In this document: one piece after another, positions 35,826 to 44,444 of the stretch | Layout of the letters: the number at the start of each line of letters is the position of its first letter | How positions within the stretch are numbered: position 1 is the first letter of the stretch | Assembly: GCF_001529295.1 (NCBI RefSeq) | Contig: NZ_LLWK01000028.1 | Span: 20,401 to 84,400, forward strand | From: Flavobacterium sp. TAB 87 | GTDB taxonomy: Bacteria; Bacteroidota; Bacteroidia; Flavobacteriales; Flavobacteriaceae | Direction: 5' to 3' | Length of the DNA stretch: 64,000 nt | Position numbers and translations under genes: made by a program | Notes under the pieces: model-generated | What the model was told of the DNA's origin: nothing | Seen by the model: the letters and a program-made list of their open reading frames with translations, nothing else | The model's database searches: none

Positions 35826-37910
35826 ATGAAAATGAAAGACACTTTCTCTTTACAAGATATTGCAAACTGGCAATTAGATTCCGGAAACTCAACTGTTGAA
35901 TTGCCTTCTATTCAGCGTGGCTTTGTTTGGAAACCCAAACAAGTAGAAGATTTATGGGATTCTCTTTTACGAGGCTATCCTATTGGTTCTTTTTTGTTTT
36001 CAAAAACAAGCGACAAGCTCCATTTAATGGATGGCCAACAAAGAGCAACATCTATTTTTTTAGGGCATTTCAACCCCTACAATGCGACAGATGCTACCAA
36101 AGCATGGTCAATAAAAGGGGAATTACCCGTTTTATGGTTGGATATTAAGCATTTAGCAAAGCCAACCACAAGCAAATATTTATTCCGTTTAACAACCCGC
36201 TCACATCCCTGGGGATATCAGGCAAATAACAATGATGCAAAATTAACCGTATCAGAAAGACGCAAAGCATTAGAACTATTCAAGCAACATCCTGATAATA
36301 CTGGTGGCTATACTTCGTTTAAAAACACCACAACCTTTCCGTTTGATGCTGCGCATCCAATACCTCTAACTTTTATTTTGGAGGCAAAAAACACGGATGA
36401 AGTGATAGAAATGGTAGAACAATATTTACCAGATTATTTTGCTACCTTAAGAGGGAACTTTCAAGATAAAAGTGAATTTATTACTTTACTCAAAACAGAA
36501 TTAAAACCAGAGTTAGACAATATTTTTGAGAATGTAAAACATCTTAATCAATTACTGATTAAGTCAAACATTATTGAAGATCGAGTTTTACAAGAAGAAA
36601 ACGAGACCGAAAACCCCACTCTTTTTGTAAGGATAAATTCTTCAGGAACCACTTTAAACGGTGACGACTTAATCTATTCGATTTACAAAGCAATTTTTCC
36701 AGAAGCCAAAACTTTGATGGAAAATATAGGGTTAGATTTTATTGCACCTACACAAGTCCTTTCATTAGCATCTCGTATAGTTGCTTCTGATTTAAGTGAA
36801 AATGCCTTTGTAAAAAAAATTAATGTTAGAGATTTTCAACGTAGAATAAAAAACGAAGAATTTAAAGAAGGCTTAAAAAATCAAATTCAAACACAACAAT
36901 TAAAAGAGTTATTCGCTCAAGCAATAGGTATTCTATCCTGTGAAGATAATTCCTTGTTTGACGGTAAAATTCCTCCAGTCATTATCAAACAGTTCATCAA
37001 GAGAAATCAAGATTTGTTTTTATTTTTAGTGTATTGGTTACACATCAACAAGATAGAGCTAACCGATCAGACTAAACTTAAAATGGTGGCTAAGCTAATG
37101 GCATTTGCTTGGTTTGATTTTGACAATATTCCTCGTTTATGGAACGAAAAAATCAGCAATAAGAACTTCTGGGAGGAACCACTGAATGAATTAATGTGGT
37201 GGGATGATAAGTATGGTATACACTTTCTAATCAAACCAGATTTATTGCGAGAATATTATTTACAACCAAAGGTTGAGAACAGGTTTATAACTGAGGATAA
37301 AGATAGATGGGGACTTTTGGAGGAAGGCGCCGGTTCTAAAATAATAAAGTATTACAATAATGTGAAAACGCAAAGCTATGATTTCGCAATTGCGAATGAA
37401 TATTTCTATAATTTCATTGGAAGAATCCAACATAACAGGCAACTAATTTTATTAGCGCAAAGACAATATATAAATACCACTTTTGGTGACTATAACCAAA
37501 TGGATGATATGGATGACACTAATGTTCCTTGGGACTGGGACCATATATATCCAAACGAATGGGTTTATCGAAAAGAGTACTGCAATAGAAGTATCAGAGA
37601 TTGGAATAACACAAATGGTAATTTCCGTGCGATGTCGCTAGAACAAAACAGAAGTGAAAGTAATTCAGCTTCTCCAAAAGAGCGACTTGATCTTGCAGAA
37701 ATTAGAGAATGTTCATTTGTAAAAGAGGACTGGCAGTATTGGCAGAATTTAGAAAAAAGAATTTGGGATAATAAAGTAGAAAATCATTTTCGAGCAATAA
37801 CTACACGTATGATTAATATTTATGAGATATTCTGGAATGATTTTAAAATAGAAGAATTAATTGATTCAAATACCATCCCAAATAAAGTCTCAGAAAACAT
37901 AGCTAATTAA
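35826..37910 (+). CDS. DUF262-DUF1524 (GmrSD-like) protein inside the type I operon
   Basis: 694 aa. N-terminal DUF262 (ParB/Srx-like NTPase fold): LPSIQRGFVWKPKQVEDLWD, LLRGYPIGSFLF and LMDGQQRATS. C-terminal DUF1524-type HNH nuclease: WDWDHIYPNEW and NTNGNFRAMSLEQNRSES. This is the architecture of type IV restriction enzymes such as GmrSD, which cut modified phage DNA, and of SspE-like proteins. Its position between hsdS and hsdR, 19 nt after hsdS and 2 nt before the next gene, points to co-expression with the type I system, widening coverage to modified invaders. Confidence 0.85.
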   Translation: MKMKDTFSLQDIANWQLDSGNSTVELPSIQRGFVWKPKQVEDLWDSLLRGYPIGSFLFSKTSDKLHLMDGQQRATSIFLGHFNPYNATDATKAWSIKGELPVLWLDIKHLAKPTTSKYLFRLTTRSHPWGYQANNNDAKLTVSERRKALELFKQHPDNTGGYTSFKNTTTFPFDAAHPIPLTFILEAKNTDEVIEMVEQYLPDYFATLRGNFQDKSEFITLLKTELKPELDNIFENVKHLNQLLIKSNIIEDRVLQEENETENPTLFVRINSSGTTLNGDDLIYSIYKAIFPEAKTLMENIGLDFIAPTQVLSLASRIVASDLSENAFVKKINVRDFQRRIKNEEFKEGLKNQIQTQQLKELFAQAIGILSCEDNSLFDGKIPPVIIKQFIKRNQDLFLFLVYWLHINKIELTDQTKLKMVAKLMAFAWFDFDNIPRLWNEKISNKNFWEEPLNELMWWDDKYGIHFLIKPDLLREYYLQPKVENRFITEDKDRWGLLEEGAGSKIIKYYNNVKTQSYDFAIANEYFYNFIGRIQHNRQLILLAQRQYINTTFGDYNQMDDMDDTNVPWDWDHIYPNEWVYRKEYCNRSIRDWNNTNGNFRAMSLEQNRSESNSASPKERLDLAEIRECSFVKEDWQYWQNLEKRIWDNKVENHFRAITTRMINIYEIFWNDFKIEELIDSNTIPNKVSENIAN

Positions 37911-37912
37911 AA

Positions 37913-39121
37913 ATGATAAATATAGATTTTAAATTTCGCGCTGTTGGCCAAGGTGCTTTTTATACTGGTATTTTTAAACACTTCAATGGCAAACAGTTTT
38001 CATTTGTTTACGATTGTGGAACGGACTCATCGCGACAATATATAGAGAAAGAGATAACAAACTTTGTAAGTGAAACTAATAATCAAAAAATTGACATTCT
38101 TTTTATTTCTCATTTCCATAGAGATCATATCAATAAAATTGGAGAATTATTAAATCAAACTGGAGGGGCAAATTTAGCAATACTACCCTACTTAACTCCT
38201 GACGAATTAGTATTAGCTTATATCGATATCAATTTATCTGGAGGCATCGATCCTGATACCTTAGCTTTCATTCAAAATCCAGCAGGATTTTTACAAGAAA
38301 GAAAAGTAGATAAAATAATTTTTATCCACCCAAGTGATGAAGGTGATTCTGATTCTGAAGACGAACCGCAAGAAATAAAAACAGATCTTGATTCTCCAGA
38401 TTTTGATTTTATAATCTCAAACACTTTAAAACCTAATAATGATATTTTAGAAAATAATCCAAAAGTGGAACATTATTATGACAAAGGTAACTTCTCAATT
38501 GTAGGTTTCTGGGAATTCAAGTTTTTTAATAAAACAAGAGATATTACTACTCTCAATAACTTATGCCAAGAAGTGCAAAATCTTTTAAGTTTACCAACAT
38601 TTAATTTAAGTGATCTAGCAGATTATATAACAAATAATGAAAATACTTTTGAAACTGATTTCAATCAAATCTATTCTCGAAATTTTGGATATGGTCAATT
38701 AATCAATGATACTAGTATAGTAATCTATCATGGAGCAATAAAAACAAGAAAGTACCGAAAATGGTTTGGAAGATTACCAGGATGGTTTGGAAGTGGATTC
38801 ACAGGTACTTTATTAACTGGAGCCATACGGTTTAATCAAGATAGTTTAAATCAAATTCAAAGTAAGTGGTTAAATCAAAAATATTTTAAAAAAACAAGTG
38901 TTTTTCAAATTCCACACCATGGAGCAAATAACTATATTGAATCAACAGTGATATCCTCTTATCCAAATGTTAAATGGTGGGTAATAAATTTTGGTTTAGG
39001 AAACACACATAAACATCCTAGACAAGAAATTATCGATATAATTGAAAATCACAAGATCCAAGGAAATATCTTTCCTAATACACAAATAAACACAGTAGAA
39101 TATAAAGGACTATACAGATAA
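37913..39121 (+). CDS. MBL-fold metallohydrolase in the restriction operon
   Basis: 402 aa. The metal-binding motif SHFHRDHINK follows FVYDCGTDS and IDILFISH. A C-terminal PHHGANNY and VINFGLGNTHKHPR complete the metallo-beta-lactamase site, similar to ComEC-type nuclease domains. There is no signal peptide, so it is cytoplasmic. A long insertion (about 110-260) is specific to this protein. The substrate may be nucleic acid or nucleotide; not determinable here. It is translationally packed with neighbours (2 and 3 nt), so it belongs to the same defence operon. Confidence 0.8.
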   Translation: MINIDFKFRAVGQGAFYTGIFKHFNGKQFSFVYDCGTDSSRQYIEKEITNFVSETNNQKIDILFISHFHRDHINKIGELLNQTGGANLAILPYLTPDELVLAYIDINLSGGIDPDTLAFIQNPAGFLQERKVDKIIFIHPSDEGDSDSEDEPQEIKTDLDSPDFDFIISNTLKPNNDILENNPKVEHYYDKGNFSIVGFWEFKFFNKTRDITTLNNLCQEVQNLLSLPTFNLSDLADYITNNENTFETDFNQIYSRNFGYGQLINDTSIVIYHGAIKTRKYRKWFGRLPGWFGSGFTGTLLTGAIRFNQDSLNQIQSKWLNQKYFKKTSVFQIPHHGANNYIESTVISSYPNVKWWVINFGLGNTHKHPRQEIIDIIENHKIQGNIFPNTQINTVEYKGLYR

Positions 39122-39124
39122 CAA

Positions 39125-39688
39125 ATGAGTAACATCGAACAATCCTATCCAGAAGACTTACAAGAAATACTCAATTACGCAGAGGAATTGTCAATATCAA
39201 TTATAGATAAACTGAACCATTTTGATGCTAAAAAAGTCAATGACTTTTATACTGTCACAAATGAAAAAATAATCAGGAATAAAGCTTTATTTAATGAACT
39301 AGGATATATTCCAAATACAATTTCAAGTAACAGCAAAAACGAACAACCCAACGAATTCAAAGGTTTATATATTTTTGGTGAAAAAACAAATGGAATAATA
39401 GTTCCAGTATATGTTGGAATTAGCCGTACCATTTTCAGAAGATTAAGACAACACGCTTGGGGTAAAAATCACAACGAGTGTACTCTTGCCTATTTGAAAA
39501 CAAAACACAGTAATAAAGCTATTACCAGAAAAATAGTAACAAGTGATGATATGCTTCCGGCAAAAAGCAAAATTCAAAATTACACAGTAGTTTTAATCCC
39601 TGTTCCAAATGATTATGATTTATATTTTCTAGAAGTAGTTTTAGCAGGAAAATACAAGACAAAATGGAATAGTTTCAGAACACATTAG
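39125..39688 (+). CDS. GIY-YIG nuclease-domain protein
   Basis: 187 aa. A helical N-terminus is followed by a GIY-YIG-like core: GLYIFGEKTNG for the GIY strand, VPVYVGISRTIFRRLRQHAW for YIG plus the Arg helix, and a late Glu in LYFLEVVLAGKYKTKWN that could be the metal-binding residue. It may cut DNA. It lies 3 nt after the MBL gene and 12 nt before hsdR. Small GIY-YIG proteins of this type are seldom annotated; the fold assignment is by motif only. Confidence 0.7.
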   Translation: MSNIEQSYPEDLQEILNYAEELSISIIDKLNHFDAKKVNDFYTVTNEKIIRNKALFNELGYIPNTISSNSKNEQPNEFKGLYIFGEKTNGIIVPVYVGISRTIFRRLRQHAWGKNHNECTLAYLKTKHSNKAITRKIVTSDDMLPAKSKIQNYTVVLIPVPNDYDLYFLEVVLAGKYKTKWNSFRTH

Positions 39689-39700
39689 TATATTAGCTTT

Positions 39701-42700
39701 ATGGAAACAAACTTTCAATTTTTAGCAGAGGAATGGGCTGACTTTCACCAAAGAAGTGTAAAAGCAGAACAATCGGTAGTTACAGATCCGCGTACTTCAT
39801 TGACATATTCTCGTATGGCATTAGAAATTGCTATCAATTGGATGTTTACAAATGATGAAGAACTTACGCTTCCTTATGACACTACCTTAAACTCTTTGAT
39901 GAAACAAAGAGAGTTTCAAGAACAGTTTCCGCATAAATTATACAATGAAATCGATTTAATTCGAAAAGCAGGAAACTTAGCGATACACAACAAACAGGTT
40001 ACAAAAGCAGATGCGGAGAAAATAATAGAAAACCTTTTCTATTTTTCAAGATGGTTTGCGCAATCCTATGCTCAGAATAATGTAGATACCATTCCAATGT
40101 TCAATTGGGAATTAATTCCTACCGAAGGACAAGAAGCACTTTCTAAAAAAGACTATAAAAAAGTTGAAGATAAATTTGAAACCGATCTTGGAAAGTTCAA
40201 ATCAAAACTAAAACAAGAAGCAGAAAAAAATACAGCCTTAGCCAGCGAAAATGAACTATTTAAAAAACAAATAGAAGCATTACAAGCACAAATTGAGACA
40301 AATAAAAAAGAGGCAAATACAGCCGACATCACAAATCATCCTCGTAACGAAGACGAAACACGTAAATATTTTATAGATGTATCTCTTCGTGAAGCAGGTT
40401 GGGATTTATCAGGAAGTAAAGACAAGGAGTTTAAGGTACAATTCATGCCTAAATCAACAAATGTTTCCGAAACAGGTTATGTAGATTATGTACTTTGGGA
40501 CGATGATGGTTTACCATTAGCAATAGTCGAAGCTAAAAAAACAATGGAAAGTGCGACAAAAGGTGAAAATCAAGCCCAATTGTATGCCGAATGTATTGAA
40601 GAAATGTACGGTCGCCGTCCGGTGATGTATTATTCAAACGGTTTTGAAACCTACTTATGGGATGATCAATTCTATAAAAAATCAAGAATAGTCCATGGTT
40701 TTTACACCAAAAAAGAACTACAAACTTTAATGTTTCGCCGAGAAAACCGAGAAGACATTAGAGAGCAACCAATTGATACGACCATAACAGACAGAGCATA
40801 CCAATTAAGAGCCATCCGTTCAGTAGCTGCACATTTTGCAGGAAATGATAAAGCAAACGGCAAACTTCTTGGAACACATAGAGCTGCCTTATTAGTCTTA
40901 GCTACAGGAACTGGTAAAACTCGAATTAGTATTGCTATCTCTAAATTGTTATTAGAAGCCAATTGGGCAAAAAGAATATTGTTTTTAGCCGATAGAAAAA
41001 GTTTAGTCAGTCAAGCTAAAAATAACTTTGTCAAATTAATGCCAGAACATTCTAGTGTCAATTTATTACAAGAAAAGGACAACGTCGAAGCTCGTATTGC
41101 TTTTTCAACCTACCCTACCATGATGGGTCTTATCGATGGTTCTAAAGAAAAAGACAAACGTTTTTATGGTGTAGGTCATTTTGATTTAATCATTGTAGAT
41201 GAAGCACACCGTTCTATTTATAAAAAATACCAAGCTATATTTGATTATTTCGATGCCTTATTTTTAGGATTAACAGCAACTCCTATAGAAATTATCGATA
41301 AAAATACCTATGCCAGTTTTGGATTAGCTGATAAAGCACCAACGGACGCTTATACCTTTGAAGAAGCGGTTGCTAATAAACATTTAGTGCCTTACAATAC
41401 AATAGAAGTGCCGACTAAATTTTTGAGACAAGGTATCCATTATGACGATCTAACAGAAGAAGAGAAAGAAGAATTTGAAGAAGAAATTTTAGACGGTGAA
41501 GAAGCAACAGGCCAAGAAATCATTCCGGCAAACGAATTAAATACTTGGTTGTTTAATAAAGATACAGCAATTAAAACGCTGCAATATCTTTTAGATAAAG
41601 GAATAAAAAAAAGAGGTGGTGATGAAATAGGGAAAACTATAATCTTTGCCAGAAATAGAAAACATGCTCAATTCTTAAAAAACATGTTCCTTGAATTAGA
41701 TCCAGAACGTTATGGAAATGATTACGTAAAACTAATAACCCATGGAGAACCAAAAGCGGAAGAATTTATTCAACGCTTTTGTGATGAAGAAAAAGAAAGG
41801 TTGCCACAAATCGCCATTTCAGTAGACATGATGGACACAGGAATTGATGCTCCTAGTTGTGTGAATTTGATGTTCTACAAACCAGTTAAGTCCAAAGCTA
41901 AATTTTGGCAAATGATAGGAAGAGGTTCTCGTTTACGTCCAAATTTATTTGGAGAAAACCAAGACAAAGAGAACTTTTTGATTTTTGACTTGTATGGAAA
42001 TTTTGAATACTTTAAAGAAAATTCAAAAGGTATTGAAACTGGATCGCAAAAAAGTTTAACTGAAATTGTTTTTAGTTTAAAATTGCAATTAGCCTTATAC
42101 CTAAAAGAAGATAATTTTAAAGAGGACCACGAACTTCAAGAATATAGTGAACGACTTTTAAATGAATTGTATAACTCCATTATTGAATTAAACAAAGAAC
42201 GTTTCGATGTGAAAATGAAAATCGAAACGGTGATGGATTTCTCAAAAAGAGAAGTATGGAATCATTTAGATAAGAAAGAGTGCAAAACAATTTTAGATAT
42301 TTTAGCTCCATTAGTAAGATCGTCAAAAGCAGACTCAGACACCGCTCGTTTCTATGATAAGATGATATATACACTTATGATAGAACGCGTTGAAACACCT
42401 AACACGGAAGAGTTTTTAGCAACCTTAAACGTTCCAATTACAAAAGCAGCCATCATCTCCAAAAAGCTATTGAAGAAAACCTCAATACCAGAAATAATTG
42501 ACAATCTAGAAATAGTAAAACTACCTTTGGATGAAGATTTTTGGAAAAGTAGTGGTTTAAATCATTTAGAAAAAATCCGTGCAGGCATTCGTGAATTAGT
42601 AAAATACATGGATCCTGTGGACCAAAGATATGTCACAACTAATTTTGAAGATGCAATTCTGGAAGCTGAAATTATAACTTCAGCTTTTGGAGAGGAAAAA

Positions 42701-43186
42701 TCAGAATCTTATACCAATCCTTTCGCTAATAACACACATCGTTTAGAAGAAATTATTAGAGAAAACAAAAACAACATTACCATCGGCAGAATCCAAAACG
42801 GAGAACCTATTACCGAAGAGGAATTAAAATCATTAGAAAAGCTACTTTTTTCGAATAAAATCCAAAAGGAACAAGTCGAGAAAGAAATAGGACATCGTTT
42901 AGATTTAGTAGCATTTATAGTTGGTTTAATAGGCTTATCTCCAGAAAAAGTGAATGCCTCTTTTGCAGACTTTATTAATAAATACCAATTAACAGCAGTC
43001 CAAATTCAATTTTTAGATACCATCAAATTGTTTCTTACAAACAATGGTAAAATAGATCCTTCAAAATTATACGACTCCCCTTTTAAAAGCTACCACAGTC
43101 TAGGTATAGACGGGGTTTTTAATGAAGAGCAATCAACTAATATTTTTGGTATTCTAGATACTTATAACAGAAATAATTTGGGATAA
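39701..43186 (+). CDS. hsdR: Type I restriction endonuclease/translocase HsdR
   Basis: 1161 aa. The N-terminal region (about 1-130) resembles DUF4145, followed by a coiled linker. The PD-(D/E)xK nuclease core has Asp262 (GYVDYVLWDDDG) and Glu277-Ala-Lys279 (AIVEAKKT). The SF2 motor has Walker A ATGTGKT (Lys406) and DEAH 500-503. GMIGRGSRL-type motif VI appears as QMIGRGSRLRPN. A C-terminal HsdM/S-binding domain follows. It cleaves DNA unmodified at the HsdS target after translocation. All catalytic residues are present. Last gene of the operon; the CBASS pair follows after 101 nt. Confidence 0.95.
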   Translation: METNFQFLAEEWADFHQRSVKAEQSVVTDPRTSLTYSRMALEIAINWMFTNDEELTLPYDTTLNSLMKQREFQEQFPHKLYNEIDLIRKAGNLAIHNKQVTKADAEKIIENLFYFSRWFAQSYAQNNVDTIPMFNWELIPTEGQEALSKKDYKKVEDKFETDLGKFKSKLKQEAEKNTALASENELFKKQIEALQAQIETNKKEANTADITNHPRNEDETRKYFIDVSLREAGWDLSGSKDKEFKVQFMPKSTNVSETGYVDYVLWDDDGLPLAIVEAKKTMESATKGENQAQLYAECIEEMYGRRPVMYYSNGFETYLWDDQFYKKSRIVHGFYTKKELQTLMFRRENREDIREQPIDTTITDRAYQLRAIRSVAAHFAGNDKANGKLLGTHRAALLVLATGTGKTRISIAISKLLLEANWAKRILFLADRKSLVSQAKNNFVKLMPEHSSVNLLQEKDNVEARIAFSTYPTMMGLIDGSKEKDKRFYGVGHFDLIIVDEAHRSIYKKYQAIFDYFDALFLGLTATPIEIIDKNTYASFGLADKAPTDAYTFEEAVANKHLVPYNTIEVPTKFLRQGIHYDDLTEEEKEEFEEEILDGEEATGQEIIPANELNTWLFNKDTAIKTLQYLLDKGIKKRGGDEIGKTIIFARNRKHAQFLKNMFLELDPERYGNDYVKLITHGEPKAEEFIQRFCDEEKERLPQIAISVDMMDTGIDAPSCVNLMFYKPVKSKAKFWQMIGRGSRLRPNLFGENQDKENFLIFDLYGNFEYFKENSKGIETGSQKSLTEIVFSLKLQLALYLKEDNFKEDHELQEYSERLLNELYNSIIELNKERFDVKMKIETVMDFSKREVWNHLDKKECKTILDILAPLVRSSKADSDTARFYDKMIYTLMIERVETPNTEEFLATLNVPITKAAIISKKLLKKTSIPEIIDNLEIVKLPLDEDFWKSSGLNHLEKIRAGIRELVKYMDPVDQRYVTTNFEDAILEAEIITSAFGEEKSESYTNPFANNTHRLEEIIRENKNNITIGRIQNGEPITEEELKSLEKLLFSNKIQKEQVEKEIGHRLDLVAFIVGLIGLSPEKVNASFADFINKYQLTAVQIQFLDTIKLFLTNNGKIDPSKLYDSPFKSYHSLGIDGVFNEEQSTNIFGILDTYNRNNLG

Positions 43187-43225
43187 GAACTAATTCTTTA
43201 CAGCTCAAAAACATTTTTATTTCAC

Positions 43226-43244
43226 TGTGCACTTATAATGCATA
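43226..43244. promoter_or_regulatory. Candidate WYL operator, copy 2
   Basis: TGTGCACTTATAATGCATA differs from the copy at 28977 at only two of 19 positions. It lies 43 nt before the Cap5 start, almost the same distance as copy 1 from its gene (44 nt). The right arm is slightly degenerate (TGCATA instead of TGCACA). Confidence 0.7.
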
Positions 43245-43287
43245 GTTGGTTCTTTTCTTTACAGTATAATTATTAAATACTGTAATA

Positions 43288-44442
43288 ATGAATAAAAATT
43301 TAGTTGTAAGAGCACGAAAAGCAATACCTCAAGGTACTGCTAGAAAACTTTGGGTGAAATCTGGCGGTCGGTGCCAATATGATGGCTGTAATATTCCACT
43401 TTGGAAAGACAGCTTAATGCAAAAGGATTTGAACAAGTCCTATATATCTCATATTGTAGCTGCAAGTGAAGAGGGGCCTCGTGGTGATGCTATTTTGTCT
43501 CAACAACTAGAAACCAACTTTGATAATTTATTACTTCTTTGTGATGAATGTCATCGTAGGATTGATAAGCATGAAGTAGAAAATCATACAAGAAAGTCAC
43601 TGACTGCAATGAAACTAAAGCAGGAACGAAATATCGAACTATTAACCGGTTTAACACCTGAAAAAAAAAGTCAAATCGTATCCTTTACCGCTAAAATCGG
43701 GTCTTTTGAACCTACAATTAACTTTAACAACTGTATTGAAGCAATTCTTCCAAATTATTACCCAGTTAGTGATAATATTATTCAACTTGGTTCATCGAAT
43801 TTAGCTATTACGGATAACAAACAAAATTACTGGGAAATTCATTCAAACCAACTAGAGGAAATGGTAAAACAACTTATAAAACCATTAATCAATCAAGAGA
43901 AAAAGCCTCACTTCTCAATCTTCGCTTTAGCACCTCAACCATTGTTAATTAAACTTGGAACATTATTTTCGGAATTATCAATTTGTGAAATATATCAGTT
44001 CCATCGTGAGCCAAAGCAATCATGGCAATGGGACAATGAAGTGCAGGCTACAGAAGTCAAATTATATGAACCTACCGAAATTCTTTCTACGGCGGCATTA
44101 GTAATAAACTTAAGTGATAATGTTACTGACGATAGAATATTTGAAGCTTTAGGTAGAGATGTTTCAATTTGGAAAATTACTGTTGACAACCCTAATCGTA
44201 ATATTCTTAATAGTAGACAAACACTTATTAATTTTAGAAATCAAGTAAGAAATGCATACAGTAAAATTAAACTGCAGTATGCAATGCATCAGCCCATTCA
44301 TATTTTTCCAGTTATGCCAAATTCATGTGCAATTGAAACCGGTAGGGTTTGGATGGAAAAAGCAGATTTACCATTAATTATATACGACCAAAACTCCATA
44401 AATAAAGGTTTCAACAAAACAATAGAAATTAAAAACAAATAA
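43288..44442 (+). CDS. cap5: CBASS effector Cap5 (HNH nuclease + SAVED)
   Basis: 384 aa. The HNH domain holds a zinc tetrad of Cys29, Cys34, Cys85 and Cys88, with catalytic His55 in YISHIVAAS, Asn77/Asn80 (ETNFDNLLLLCDECH) and His89. Residues about 150-384 form a SAVED domain that binds cyclic oligonucleotides (HFSIFALAPQPLLIKLGTL; IHIFPVMPNSCAIETGRVWM). On ligand binding Cap5 degrades double-stranded DNA and kills the infected cell. The CD-NTase gene follows 2 nt downstream. It is downstream of a copy of the island palindrome. Confidence 0.92.
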   Translation: MNKNLVVRARKAIPQGTARKLWVKSGGRCQYDGCNIPLWKDSLMQKDLNKSYISHIVAASEEGPRGDAILSQQLETNFDNLLLLCDECHRRIDKHEVENHTRKSLTAMKLKQERNIELLTGLTPEKKSQIVSFTAKIGSFEPTINFNNCIEAILPNYYPVSDNIIQLGSSNLAITDNKQNYWEIHSNQLEEMVKQLIKPLINQEKKPHFSIFALAPQPLLIKLGTLFSELSICEIYQFHREPKQSWQWDNEVQATEVKLYEPTEILSTAALVINLSDNVTDDRIFEALGRDVSIWKITVDNPNRNILNSRQTLINFRNQVRNAYSKIKLQYAMHQPIHIFPVMPNSCAIETGRVWMEKADLPLIIYDQNSINKGFNKTIEIKNK

Positions 44443-44444
44443 CG

